DNA of 64,000 nucleotides, from NCBI GenBank assembly GCA_035571835.1, contig DATNBU010000008.1, positions 186,001-250,000 on the forward strand, given 5' to 3'. This document shows positions 8,538-17,630 of this stretch, piece by piece (the stretch's first letter is position 1; the number at the start of each line of letters is the position of its first letter). This DNA comes from Candidatus Limnocylindrales bacterium (lineage in GTDB: Bacteria > Desulfobacterota > Binatia > UBA1149 > CAITLU01). The notes beneath the pieces were generated by a model that did no database searches, had not been told where the DNA came from, and saw nothing but the letters and a program-made list of their open reading frames with translations. A program made the translations under genes and the position numbers.

Positions 8538-10427
8538 TCAGTGACACACCGAATCCGATGCGTTCGTACAGGTGACGAACCCCACGCAACCAGGAATCGC
8601 GGTGCACGCCGCGCAGACCGATGCTCCGCCGGAGCTTGTCAGGTAGTAGCCCGACTCGCACGATGTGCATGTCGAATCGGCGGCAGTGCTGCAGGTGAGC
8701 GGGCTGGTGCAGTGACTGACGCCGCTGCATTGCGTGCACGTGTCCGCTGAGCCCGAACCGTCGAGCCAATAGCCGGACAGGCACTGCTGGCACTGCGAAT
8801 CGGTCGCCGACGTGCAGGTTTCCTGGACTGCGCACGACGCGACGTCCATACACGCGACGCAGCTCCCGTTCGAAACGTAATAGCCCGCTGCACACTGGAC
8901 GCAGTTCGAGTCGGACGCGTTCGTACATGTCACGGCCGAGACGCAATGCGGAGAAGCCGTGCACGCGCGGCACTCATCGGACGCGCCCGGTTGCTGGAAG
9001 CGGTAGTAGCCCGACTGGCAGCTGCTGCACATCGAGCTCGTGCTGCTGTCGCAGGTGATCAAAGCGTCCAGGCAGTGCGCGATCTGCGAACAGCCAGGGC
9101 ACGTGTCGGCTGTTCCGGATTCGTCGAGGTACCTACCCGCGGTGCAGCTCGCGCACTGGGAATCGGATCCGTTCGAGCAGGATTCCTGGCTGGTGCATCC
9201 GGTGATATCCGTGCAGGCGGGACAGCTGTCCGATGCGGGTCGCGCGGTCGTGTCGAGGTAGTGTCCGGAAGAACAAGCGTCGCATCTCGACGTCAGCGCG
9301 TCCGTACACGTGATCTGGCTCGTACAGTAGTCGATCGCCGTGCATAGCTGGCACGAGTCGGACGTTCCGCTCGAATCGTTCCAGTAACCGTTCTGGCACT
9401 GGCTGCAGCGCGAATTGTCTGCCGATGTGCAGGTTTCTGCGCCCATGCAGTGCGCGACATCCGTGCACGCAGGGCAGCTGCCATCGGACAGGTAATAGCC
9501 CGCCTGGCATTGGCCGCAGGCCGAATCGGAACCACTGGTGCAGGTCACCGACGCGCATCCTGGAACCGCCGTGCAGTCTACGCAGATCGCGCCGTCCCGA
9601 CGCGAGCCGGCCGGGCACTGCAGGCACTGCGGATCGGACGGATTGCTGCACAGGCCCGGCACGATCTTGACCTTAGCGCTGAGGTGCGGCTTTTTGCTCG
9701 CGATCCCCGTGTTCTTGCTCTTGGACGAATCGACGCCGGCACCGTTGCCGCCGACGTTGACGGACCAGCACGCGCCGCTCGACGTATTGACGACCTGGAC
9801 GATGAGGTCACCGGCGACGCCATCGAAGACGTCGGAGCTCGCGCCGACGCTCCATGGATTCTGCGTTTCGATCAGCGAGCTTCCGCCCGGCGCATCCTTG
9901 GAAGATAGAGCAATCTGGATCGCCGACTTCTCGTTGTCGTCGGCTTTGGTATCGGCCAGGAGGCTGACGCCGGCGAGCCCCGACGGCTCGGTGCCTTTGA
10001 AGCTGCATTTTTTGTCTTTGACGCAGCTCCAGCCAGACGCACCGGCGTCGATCGGAATGTCGAGCGCGAGCACGCCCTGGTCGTAGATGCAGGCCTCCAG
10101 ATCGTCGGTCATCGTCGCGTCTGCCGAACTGGTGCCGCCGGGTGCACCGAGGCTTTCGAGACTCGCGTCGACGAGGCCTTTGATCTTCAGCTTGAGTTTG
10201 CCTTTGCCGGCGATGAACGCGCTGCCGTCGGTTGCCGCGCTGATGTCGAGCAGCGCCGAGCTCTTCGTCCCGTCGATGCCGTTGCAGGCTCCGAGCGGAG
10301 AAGGCGCGCAGCCAGCGGCCGCGGATGCGCTCTCGATCGTCCAGCTCTCAAACGAAGACAACGAGACGGTCGCAATCGCGACGATTGCAACCGCCGCACT
10401 TGTGATGCGTACGAAGGATTGTTTCAT
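8538..10427 (-). CDS. Secreted protein with nine tandem TNFR/furin-like Cys repeats
   Basis: 629 aa from ATG 10427, which has a G-rich ribosome site and opens a signal peptide (MKQSFVRITSAAVAIVAIAT). Residues ~40-275 are a beta-rich domain with strands such as KGKLKLKIKGLV and an ACWSVNVGG...KNTG motif that recurs near the C-terminus of the 1030-aa protein at 26127-29219. From ~281 to the end come eight full repeats of 36-43 residues and a truncated ninth, each C-x5-C-x5/6-C-x7-C-x2-C-x3-G-(Y/H/R)-(Y/W), like Cys repeats of furin, TNF receptors and protist surface antigens. Likely a rigid, disulphide-bonded surface stalk. Function unknown. Confidence 0.8.
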   Translation of the reverse strand: MKQSFVRITSAAVAIVAIATVSLSSFESWTIESASAAAGCAPSPLGACNGIDGTKSSALLDISAATDGSAFIAGKGKLKLKIKGLVDASLESLGAPGGTSSADATMTDDLEACIYDQGVLALDIPIDAGASGWSCVKDKKCSFKGTEPSGLAGVSLLADTKADDNEKSAIQIALSSKDAPGGSSLIETQNPWSVGASSDVFDGVAGDLIVQVVNTSSGACWSVNVGGNGAGVDSSKSKNTGIASKKPHLSAKVKIVPGLCSNPSDPQCLQCPAGSRRDGAICVDCTAVPGCASVTCTSGSDSACGQCQAGYYLSDGSCPACTDVAHCMGAETCTSADNSRCSQCQNGYWNDSSGTSDSCQLCTAIDYCTSQITCTDALTSRCDACSSGHYLDTTARPASDSCPACTDITGCTSQESCSNGSDSQCASCTAGRYLDESGTADTCPGCSQIAHCLDALITCDSSTSSMCSSCQSGYYRFQQPGASDECRACTASPHCVSAVTCTNASDSNCVQCAAGYYVSNGSCVACMDVASCAVQETCTSATDSQCQQCLSGYWLDGSGSADTCTQCSGVSHCTSPLTCSTAADSTCTSCESGYYLTSSGGASVCAACTAIPGCVGFVTCTNASDSVCH

Positions 10428-10624
10428 GCGGCCCCCGGTGGCTGCGTCCAGCCACGACACGATGCGTAAATGCGAAGCTCGCGTGCTTCGCATTTCGGGG
10501 CGCCCAACTAACGGTTCATCATCGCTTTCTCAATACATAAACAGCGAATCGCGAGCATTGACGCTCGGCCGGGGGACTGCGAATCATGTCTTCGATCGCG
10601 TGACGGGAGGCGCGGCGCAGCAAT

Positions 10625-10661
10625 CAAAAAAACGGGCCGGCGCATCTCTCCGCCGGCCCGT
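10625..10661 (-). terminator. Rho-independent terminator of the ammonium transporter gene
   Basis: Eleven-base perfect stem (ACGGGCCGGCG at 10632-10642, CGCCGGCCCGT at 10651-10661) with an 8-base loop; read on the minus strand it is followed by six T residues. It lies 45 bases after the amt stop codon. Confidence 0.9.
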
Positions 10662-10705
10662 CATTTCCCCGAGCAATAGTCGGGGGCGTGCGTTCTCGTT
10701 GCCGG

Positions 10706-12121
10706 TTACGCGAGCTGCTGCGTCCGCACGCGCACCGGCTCGGCCGTCTCGTACTCGTGTTCCGCAATCGACGAGAGGCTGAGCCCGGCAAGCGCGTACG
10801 CGCTCTCGGAATGCTCCGACAGGTCGAGGCCGGTCGACTCGTCTTCCTCGCCGACGCGCAGCGATCCGAACGCAAGCTTCATCGCCGTAAGAATGCCGAA
10901 CGTCATCACCGGTGCGAACACGATGACGAATCCGATTCCCTTGAGCTGGATCAGGATCTGCTGCGCGTTGGTCTCGACGCCCGAGCCGAGCGTGACCGCG
11001 AAGACGCCGGATGCGAGCGCACCCCATGCTCCACCGAGCGCGTGCACTCCGAACACGTCGAGCGAGTCGTCATAGCCGAGCGCCGGCTTCAGGAACGTGC
11101 AGGCAAGGTAGGAAACCACGCACACACCGGCGCCGACCGCCATCGATCCGAGCGGCGAGACGTTGCCGCACGCCGGCGTGATCGCAACCAGGCCCGCCAC
11201 TGCAGCGGTCGCGCCGCCGAGCGCGGTCGGCTTGCCGCGGTGAATCCATTCGATGAGCGCCCAGACGACCACTGCCGTCGAAGTTGCGGTACTCGTGTTG
11301 AGGAATGCGAGGCCCGCCAGCGGGCTCGCCGAAAGCGCGCTGCCGGCATTGAACCCGAACCAGCCCGTCCACAGCAGGCCCGCGCCGATCATGCACAGCG
11401 GAAGGCTGTGCGGCGGCATCGGCGACGTGCCGAAGCCTTTGCGCTTGCCGAGCATCATCGCGGCCACGATCGCCGAGAATCCGCTCGACATGTGCACGAC
11501 GAGGCCGCCGGCAAAGTCGATCGCGCCGGCCTTGAAGAGCCAGCCTTCGCTGCCCCAGACCATGTGCGCGATCGGGCAGTAGACCGCCAGCAGCCAGACC
11601 GAGATGAAGACGCACCATGCGCTGAACTTCATGCGCTCGGCAATCGCGCCGAGGATCAGTGCGGGCGTGATGATCGCGAACATCGCCTGGAACATGATGA
11701 ACACGTATTCCGGGATGTTGCGCGGCGGCGTCGCGAAGTTGGCGGTAACCGAGTCCAGCGAGACGCCGGCAAGACCGACTTTGGAAAGGTCGCCGATCCA
11801 CGCATTGCCGGTTCCGAACGCGAGGCTGTAACCGATGAGGATCCACAGCACGCCGACGATGCCGGCCGACAGGAAGCATTGCATCAGCACGTTCAGAACG
11901 TTCTTCGAGCGGACGAGACCGCCATAGAACAGCGCGAGGCCGGGCAGAGTCATCATCAGCACGAGGGCCGACGAGACGAGGACCCACGCGGTATCGCCGC
12001 TGTCGATGACCGGTGCGGCTTCGTCGGCGAACGCCGGTGCGGCCGCGAGCATTGCCATCATCGCCGCGATGCCGGCAACGCCGAGCAGACGGCCAAGGGG
12101 GAAACGAAATGGATGTCTCAT
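10706..12121 (-). CDS. amt: Ammonium transporter (Amt/MEP family)
   Basis: 471 aa with a cleavable-type N-terminal signal (APAFADEAAP) followed by about eleven membrane helices, as in AmtB. It passes ammonium/ammonia across the inner membrane. Both pore histidines of the family can be placed: PIAHMVWGSEGW and DVFGVHALGGAWG. Other landmarks are GLALFYGGLVRSKN, the AERMKFSAW loop and WFGFNAGSAL. The cytoplasmic tail is longer than in E. coli AmtB. The start has a good site (AAGGAG about 8 bases upstream). The usual glnK partner is not adjacent: neither flank carries a PII gene, so any PII control must come from elsewhere. Own terminator at 10625-10661. Confidence 0.95.
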   Translation of the reverse strand: MRHPFRFPLGRLLGVAGIAAMMAMLAAAPAFADEAAPVIDSGDTAWVLVSSALVLMMTLPGLALFYGGLVRSKNVLNVLMQCFLSAGIVGVLWILIGYSLAFGTGNAWIGDLSKVGLAGVSLDSVTANFATPPRNIPEYVFIMFQAMFAIITPALILGAIAERMKFSAWCVFISVWLLAVYCPIAHMVWGSEGWLFKAGAIDFAGGLVVHMSSGFSAIVAAMMLGKRKGFGTSPMPPHSLPLCMIGAGLLWTGWFGFNAGSALSASPLAGLAFLNTSTATSTAVVVWALIEWIHRGKPTALGGATAAVAGLVAITPACGNVSPLGSMAVGAGVCVVSYLACTFLKPALGYDDSLDVFGVHALGGAWGALASGVFAVTLGSGVETNAQQILIQLKGIGFVIVFAPVMTFGILTAMKLAFGSLRVGEEDESTGLDLSEHSESAYALAGLSLSSIAEHEYETAEPVRVRTQQLA

Positions 12122-12378
12122 GGTCTACTCCTTTTTTGCGCCCCGCTTGCGAGCAGGTGCGGCTGGCTTGCTGAACCTGAAGCCAGTGGCCCCGGTCAGA
12201 GTTCGCAGACGCGAAAGCAACGGGAATGCCAGATTACGCGCGGCTGTGCAGAGCGCTGCGCATGCTGGAATTCCCGGCAGTTGCGGGTACGGAGGCGCGG
12301 CACGGCCTTCGTGCCGAAGCTTTTTGCAGCCGCGATGCCTAGCGGTTAGGCAGCGTGTTCAAGTTCGAGGCAGACATC

Positions 12379-13437
12379 ATGAGCATCAAAGTCATCCAGT
12401 GGAGCAGCGGTAACGTCGGCGCGTACGCGCTGCGGCACATCATCGATCATCCGGGCCTCGAGCTCTCCGGCCTGTGGGTTCACAGCGACGCGAAGGCGGG
12501 GCGCGACGCCGGCAGCTTCTGCGGTCGCGGCACGACCGGGGTAGCTGCAACCAACGACGCCGACTCGCTGCTCGCGAGCGATGCCGACTGCGTCTGCTAC
12601 ACCGCCACAGCCGATCTTCGGCCGTTCGAAGCCATCGAGGACATCTGCCGCATCCTTGAGTCGGGCAAGAACGTCGTGTCGAGCTCGGTCGTGCCCCTTG
12701 TCCATCCGGCGTCGTTCTTTCCGGAGGTGCGCGACCGGCTTGCCGGGGCGTGCGAGAAGGGCGGCGTGTCGTTTCTGACCTCGGGCGTCGATCCCGGTTT
12801 TGCGAATGACGTGCTTCCGCTCGTGCTCTCGGGAGTGTGCGGCAGCTGGGAAGAAATTCGCATCCAGGAAATCATCAACTACGCCACCTACGACCAGCCG
12901 CAGGTCCTGTTCGATACGATGGGCTTCGGGCAGCCGATGGATGCAACGCCGATCCTGCTCACGCCCGGAACGCTCGCGTTTGCGTGGGGAGGCACGGTTC
13001 GTCTTCTCGCCGAAGGACTCGGCGTCGAGCTCGACGAAGTGACGCAGAGCTTCGAAAGGCTACCGGCCATTCGACCGGTCACGATCGGCGCGCGCACGGT
13101 CGAGACGGGAACGATGGGGGCGCTTCGATTCGAAGTGAGCGGCATGGTGGACGGGGTTGCGCGCCTCGTCGTCGAGCACGTGACACGCATCGACGACGAT
13201 CTTGCGCCGGAGTGGCCGACCGGCCGCGGCAGCTACCGCGTGCTCATCAAAGGCAATCCTGCGCTCCGGCTCGAATTCGAATTCGAAGACGAGCGGGGCG
13301 ACCACGCGGTCGGCGGTGTGGTCGTGACGGCGACGCGGCTGGTCAATGCGATTCCGGCGGTCTGCGCCGCGCGGCCGGGCCTGTTGTCGGCGCTCGATCT
13401 GCCGCTCGTGACCGGACGCGGCCTGATGGCGCGCTGA
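12379..13437 (+). CDS. Dihydrodipicolinate-reductase-like NAD(P)-dependent dehydrogenase (DAPDH type)
   Basis: 352 aa from ATG 12379 (an upstream GTG at 12355 would add eight residues without a better site). The N-terminus has a Rossmann motif, IQWSSGNVGAYALRHI, and the segment GRDAGSFCGRGTTGVAAT, as in the 2,4-diaminopentanoate dehydrogenase / NAD(P)H-dependent amine dehydrogenase-like family. SSVVPLVHP and GVDPGFANDVLPL are further family landmarks. Members oxidise amino or hydroxy groups next to a carboxylate; many are of unknown substrate and accompany acyl-CoA metabolism. No partner gene is adjacent. Followed by a terminator at 13468-13501. Confidence 0.8.
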   Translation: MSIKVIQWSSGNVGAYALRHIIDHPGLELSGLWVHSDAKAGRDAGSFCGRGTTGVAATNDADSLLASDADCVCYTATADLRPFEAIEDICRILESGKNVVSSSVVPLVHPASFFPEVRDRLAGACEKGGVSFLTSGVDPGFANDVLPLVLSGVCGSWEEIRIQEIINYATYDQPQVLFDTMGFGQPMDATPILLTPGTLAFAWGGTVRLLAEGLGVELDEVTQSFERLPAIRPVTIGARTVETGTMGALRFEVSGMVDGVARLVVEHVTRIDDDLAPEWPTGRGSYRVLIKGNPALRLEFEFEDERGDHAVGGVVVTATRLVNAIPAVCAARPGLLSALDLPLVTGRGLMAR

Positions 13438-13467
13438 AGTTTCGTAGCGACTTTCCCACTCGTAACG

Positions 13468-13501
13468 CCGCACGCCCGCCGGTAGTGGCGGGCGTGCGGT
13501 T
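13468..13501. terminator. Bidirectional hairpin terminator between convergent genes
   Basis: Thirteen-base perfect stem (13468-13480 with 13487-13499) and a 6-base loop, lying between a plus-strand dehydrogenase gene and a minus-strand secreted-protein gene. The T-run is short (two T), so strength rests on the stem. Confidence 0.65.
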
Positions 13502-13553
13502 CGTTGCGCACCGACTCGCGGCGCGTTGGCGAGTACGAAGCTCGCTGATCAAC

Positions 13554-14384
13554 TCAATGGCACGCACAGACCCGCGCGACGTTGGCATTGGATGCCGTCG
13601 ACGTCGTCGCTGGACTGTTACACCAGAGGGGAGTGGTCAGGTTTACTGCGCAGCCAAAACCGGACGCGCACGTCGTCGCCGTCGCATCGCTCGGCCCGGG
13701 AGCATTGAGCTGGTCGAGAAGGTCCGAGCAGTTCGTCCCGTTGTCGCCGGCGCCGCTGCCGGCCGTCGTCAGCGTAGCAGCGTCGTAGACTTTGCCTTGC
13801 GCTGCGCAGGCCTGATCGCAACTCTGTCCGTAGTCGCCGAAGAAGAAGCACTTGCCCGAATACATGAGACCGGTGCACTGGTTGCATGCGACGCGGTTGA
13901 AGTCGCAACCGGCCGTGCACAGGAGCGTGCCGGCCGCGAAGCCGAAGTCCGCGCACGTATAGCCGTCCGTGTCGGTTCCGTCGCAGTGCTCGCCGACCGC
14001 GTTGACCACGCCGTCGCCGCACGTGGGAATGCCCTGCGCGCCCGAGATGATGGCGGCAACCTCGGTCGCCTTCGCGTCGAGATATGCCTGCATCGGCGTA
14101 GTCGTCACGTTGTCCGGGCAGGCTGCGACCACCTTGTTTTCGGCGTCGTCCCATTTCTCGCCGAACGTACCCGTGCACTTGCTGAAGTCCGGCGCGCCTC
14201 CTTTGATGACCGCCGCCGCTTCGGCCTTCTCGCGGCACGCGAGGTAAGAACCGGCGAGTTTGCTCTTCCCGGCCTGGCATTTGTCCTCGGCGCTCGGGCC
14301 GGCCAGCGAAGTGCTCGCCGCGAACGTGATGACCGCGAGAGCCGTCGCGATGGTGGTCGTCTGGATCATTCGATGGGACTTCAT
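13554..14384 (-). CDS. Secreted protein: helical K-C module, Cys cluster and C-terminal CACH module
   Basis: 276 aa from ATG 14384, which has AAGGAG eight bases upstream and opens a signal peptide ending STSLAGPSAED. Residues ~30-115 are the helical module (DKCQAGKSKLAGSYLACREK, then KGGAPDFSKCTGTF, EKWDDAE and a CPDN turn). Residues ~120-165 are a Cys cluster with CGDGVVNAVGEHCDG. Residues ~168-276 are the C-terminal module: G-K-CFFFG, SCDQACAAQGKVYDAAT, NCSDLLDQL, GFGCAVN and final RVCACH. The same three-part plan is used at 2094-2957 and, duplicated, at 24750-26042. Extracytoplasmic; role unknown. Confidence 0.82.
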   Translation of the reverse strand: MKSHRMIQTTTIATALAVITFAASTSLAGPSAEDKCQAGKSKLAGSYLACREKAEAAAVIKGGAPDFSKCTGTFGEKWDDAENKVVAACPDNVTTTPMQAYLDAKATEVAAIISGAQGIPTCGDGVVNAVGEHCDGTDTDGYTCADFGFAAGTLLCTAGCDFNRVACNQCTGLMYSGKCFFFGDYGQSCDQACAAQGKVYDAATLTTAGSGAGDNGTNCSDLLDQLNAPGPSDATATTCASGFGCAVNLTTPLWCNSPATTSTASNANVARVCACH

Positions 14385-14625
14385 TGGCTTTTCTCCTTGG
14401 GCGGACGTGTTCCCCGCCCTCGAGGAGAGGGCCAAAGGGTGTTGTCGATGAGGACAGCTTGCCCGCAGGAGGCCCAGGAGACTTTGAGAAGATCTTGAAT
14501 CGCTCTTGAATTTGCCGATGGCAGGCCCGGCGCTGCACGTGGCTGGATCGAGCCGTGATGCCGTTTTCGACGGGTGTCGGAGCATCGCCGCTGGTACGTT
14601 CCTTCGGGCGTCGCCCTGGAGTCGT

Positions 14626-15000
14626 ATGAAAGAACAATTCGACCGTATCGCTTCGGAATTCTTTGCGGCCATCGAACGAGGGGACCTCGAGTCGGTCCGG
14701 GACATCTACGCGCCGGACGCGCAGATCTGGCACAACGTGACCCGGAGAACGCAGACGCGCGACGAGAACCTACGGCTGCTCGGGCTGTTCATCGCGCGCG
14801 TTACGGACCGCCGCTACGAGATCCAGTCGCGCGAGTTCTTCGCGGGCGGCTTCGTGCAGCGCCATCTTCTGCACGGGACGAGCGCGAGCGGAGAGAAGCT
14901 CGAGCTTCCGGCATGCCTCGTCGTGCACTTCGCCGAAGGCAGGATCGAGCGGCTCTACGAATACCTCGATTCGGCGGCGGTGCGATCGATCTTTCCTTGA
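14626..15000 (+). CDS. SnoaL-like / NTF2-fold protein
   Basis: 124 aa from ATG 14626, with CTGGAG upstream; the frame extends further but without protein-like sequence. The pattern is that of the SnoaL-like polyketide cyclase / ketosteroid isomerase superfamily: a helix FFAAIERGDLESVRDIYAPD, then AQIWHNV, a strand-helix block with TRDENLRLLGLFI, and a final curved sheet with LPACLVVHFAEGRIERLYEYLD. Such proteins bind or isomerise small hydrophobic molecules, but many have no known reaction. Cytosolic; no signal peptide. The substrate cannot be inferred. Confidence 0.75.
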   Translation: MKEQFDRIASEFFAAIERGDLESVRDIYAPDAQIWHNVTRRTQTRDENLRLLGLFIARVTDRRYEIQSREFFAGGFVQRHLLHGTSASGEKLELPACLVVHFAEGRIERLYEYLDSAAVRSIFP

Positions 15001-15157
15001 CGACGGATACAGACATGCCGGCGCACGGGAGGACCGGTTCGGGAAGTCGCAGACGTCGGGCATGCTGGTGTAACGAGTCCGCCCGCTATGAACTTCCGCG
15101 AACTTGCCCTGGCTCGGCCCAGTTGGCATTTCAGGCCATCCCGGGGAGAACCCACGC

Positions 15158-16807
15158 ATGCTCAGCAAACGATCGATCATCGGAACTCTCGCAGGAAGCG
15201 TCGCAATTCTTTCGGTAGCTCTCTCCGCCGGTAACGCCCAGGCGCTGAGCAGCGACCGGTGGACGAACGGCACGCCCTACGGTGTGTTCTTCAACGACTA
15301 CCAGCCCAACTTCTACACCGGTTTCGTTCCGCGTGAGCAGCAGGCAGGCCGGATCAAGATCCATCTCGGGCGCGGCAACCAGCTGCGCCTGCGGCTCGTG
15401 CTCTCGGATGCAACCATCGACAACTACATTCCGGACCAGGTGGCCCGCCACGATCTCTACAAGGAGGTCATCGACGCCAAGGTCATCACGCTGACGACGA
15501 ACACCTCGTGGGAGACCTACGACAAGCGATTTGCCGAGGCGGGTTTTACCGAGCATGCGCGCAAGAAAGCGACGCTTCCTGCCCAGGAATGGCGGGAGCT
15601 GAATCTGCGCACGCTCGCACAGATGTCGCCGGACCGGCTCTTTCACATCCAGAAAGACTTTACGCGCATGCTCGACGACTTCGCCGCGCTGCTGAAGGCA
15701 AGCGAGCCGCCCGCGAGCATCGATGCCAAACTCGACCTCGCCAACGCAATCTTTCCGCACCGGGTGTTTGTAGACCGTCTGACGCCGGCGCAGGATGCGG
15801 CGCTCGGCGAGCTCGTCGGGCTCGCGAAGGCCGATGACAAGGCCGGCTTCCGCCCGAAGGCGCAGGCTTTCTTCGACGACATCACGGGCGGGATCTACGC
15901 CGTGCACGACGGCAAGCTCGACTACTACGAGTACACGGTCATCTATCCGGCGGGAACCTACGACAAGACCACGACGTACAAGGGCCACATCATCCCCGAG
16001 ATCACCACGGGCGGCATCTGGCCGCTGATCCCGCGCATGCACGGCAAGGGCTTTCTCGGGATGATCGACTACATCTCGTCGGAGCCCTACTACGGGCTCA
16101 TGCCGATGCTGCCGTACCAGTACGTGGGCGGCATCGAGTACAACGCGATCCACAACACCGGCATCAGCAACTGGATCGGCGGACATGCGCTGCTGCCCAA
16201 GGAATGGCGGACGGTCACCGAAGGAAGCCGAAGCGGCAAGCCCTTCACGCGCGTCTCGATGACCAGCCGTGGTCCGGTCTCGCACGGGTGCACGCGCATC
16301 GGCAACGGGCATCTGACCGAGCTGCGCGAGCTGCTGCCGTCGACGTCCGACGGCATGAAGGGCATCGTCACGTACCGCAACGTGTCGCACTGCTACGACG
16401 TGTTCGATCCGAAAGGCGACGGCAACGACCAGATCATGGGTGTCCAGTACTACATTGCGTTTCGCCACACGGGCGCACGCGTGGCCAACCAGATCTGGGC
16501 GCAGAACAACCGAGAGGATTTCTACCGCTGGCTCTACAGCGACGAGATGAGCTTCGGCCCGATCGGTTCGGTGACCTTTCCGGAGGTCTGCGACGGCAAG
16601 TTCGTCGATCGCAAGCCGCGCGAGGGGAAAACGTACAAGGGCCTGAAGCTCTACGAAGCGCCGTACGTGCCGGAATCGGACGCGATCCAGTTCTACACCA
16701 TCAAGGGTGTCGATGAACTTTCGCTCGCAGGCATGGACTTCAACCGGGAATTGCGGCGCGTCGGCCATGGCTACACCATCGACCGCGCGAAACTGTTGCT
16801 TCACTAG
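15158..16807 (+). CDS. Secreted protein with a YkuD-like SHGC catalytic motif (putative L,D-transpeptidase-like)
   Basis: 549 aa from ATG 15158, with GGGGAG 14 bases upstream. Signal peptide about residues 1-30 (AGSVAILSVALSAGNAQA). Residues ~30-270 are helical and charged, unlike a peptidoglycan-binding LysM. The core ~285-385 has H332 (NAIHNTG) and S375-H-G-C-T-R380 (GPVSHGCTRI), matching the H...SHGCxR signature of L,D-transpeptidases, in which Cys is the nucleophile for peptidoglycan 3-3 cross-linking. The order and spacing fit, but the protein is nearly twice the usual length and the region after the motif (to residue 549) has no counterpart I know. Periplasmic cell-wall role inferred. 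Confidence 0.7.
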   Translation: MLSKRSIIGTLAGSVAILSVALSAGNAQALSSDRWTNGTPYGVFFNDYQPNFYTGFVPREQQAGRIKIHLGRGNQLRLRLVLSDATIDNYIPDQVARHDLYKEVIDAKVITLTTNTSWETYDKRFAEAGFTEHARKKATLPAQEWRELNLRTLAQMSPDRLFHIQKDFTRMLDDFAALLKASEPPASIDAKLDLANAIFPHRVFVDRLTPAQDAALGELVGLAKADDKAGFRPKAQAFFDDITGGIYAVHDGKLDYYEYTVIYPAGTYDKTTTYKGHIIPEITTGGIWPLIPRMHGKGFLGMIDYISSEPYYGLMPMLPYQYVGGIEYNAIHNTGISNWIGGHALLPKEWRTVTEGSRSGKPFTRVSMTSRGPVSHGCTRIGNGHLTELRELLPSTSDGMKGIVTYRNVSHCYDVFDPKGDGNDQIMGVQYYIAFRHTGARVANQIWAQNNREDFYRWLYSDEMSFGPIGSVTFPEVCDGKFVDRKPREGKTYKGLKLYEAPYVPESDAIQFYTIKGVDELSLAGMDFNRELRRVGHGYTIDRAKLLLH

Positions 16808-16889
16808 CCCCCGGGGCACGCCTGCTTGAAGTCTGGCGGTCGGGAGGCAATTGTTCTTCCGGGGCGGGGGCCAACCAGAGGAGCGAACC

Positions 16890-17555
16890 ATGACAACTCC
16901 AACCAATCCCGCGGCGGCGAGCTCGATCGACATGAAGCTCGAGGTCGTCGTCATTCCCGTTTCGGACGTCGAGCGTGCCAAGGCGTTCTACGCCGGCCTC
17001 GGCTGGAGACTCGATGCGGACTTTGTGTCCGGCAACGACTGGCGCGTGATTCAGTTTACGCCGCCAGGCTCGGGCGCCTCGATCATCTTCGGCACGAACG
17101 TGACTGCGGCCGTGCCTGGTTCTGCGAGAGGGCTGTACCTGATCGTCTCCGACATCGAGGCTGCGCGTAAGGATCTGCTGTCGCGCGGCGCGAAGGTCAG
17201 CGATCCGTTTCACGGCGCAGACAATGCGTACGCGGGCAACGACGAGCCCTACCTCTTCGGAAGGATCCGGATCGCCGGGCCCGATACCGGGCGTCGCAGC
17301 TACCGCACGTACGCGTCGTTCAGCGATCCGGACGGCAACGGCTGGCTGCTGCAGGAGGTAACCGAACGGCTGGCCGGCCGCGTGGACGGGGATACGACCT
17401 TTGCATCGGTGGCCGACCTGGCGGCCACGCTTCGGCGCGCCGAGGCAGCGCATGGCGAGCACGAGAAGAGGACCGGCAAGCGCGATGCAAACTGGCCGGA
17501 ATGGTATGCCGAATACATCGTTCACGAGCAGGCCGGCAAGCCGTTGCCGCAATAG
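16890..17555 (+). CDS. VOC (glyoxalase/bleomycin-resistance) family protein
   Basis: 221 aa; AGAGGAG lies six bases before ATG 16890. Residues ~14-160 form one VOC domain with the typical opening KLEVVVIPVSDVERAKAFY and the closing element ASFSDPDGNGWLLQEV, whose final Glu is a usual metal ligand. The C-terminal ~50 residues form an amphipathic helix (AATLRRAEAAHGEHEKR) and NWPEWYAEYIVHEQAG, a tail seen in a subset of VOC proteins. The reaction is unknown; the fold serves dioxygenases, isomerases and resistance proteins. Seventy-five bases before the FMN-reductase gene, probably cotranscribed. Confidence 0.8.
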   Translation: MTTPTNPAAASSIDMKLEVVVIPVSDVERAKAFYAGLGWRLDADFVSGNDWRVIQFTPPGSGASIIFGTNVTAAVPGSARGLYLIVSDIEAARKDLLSRGAKVSDPFHGADNAYAGNDEPYLFGRIRIAGPDTGRRSYRTYASFSDPDGNGWLLQEVTERLAGRVDGDTTFASVADLAATLRRAEAAHGEHEKRTGKRDANWPEWYAEYIVHEQAGKPLPQ

Positions 17556-17630
17556 GAAACTGCACGCGTACGATTCAACGGCGGCCGCTGAACCGCACGC
17601 GATCGCAATCGCGGCCACCGGGCATCTGCC

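Noticed and set aside
6552-8750. A 732-codon open frame on the plus strand opposite prpE
   Set aside because: It is the antisense shadow of a clear propionyl-CoA synthetase; its translation is Arg/Ala/His-rich with no motif. Long antisense frames are common in high-GC DNA.
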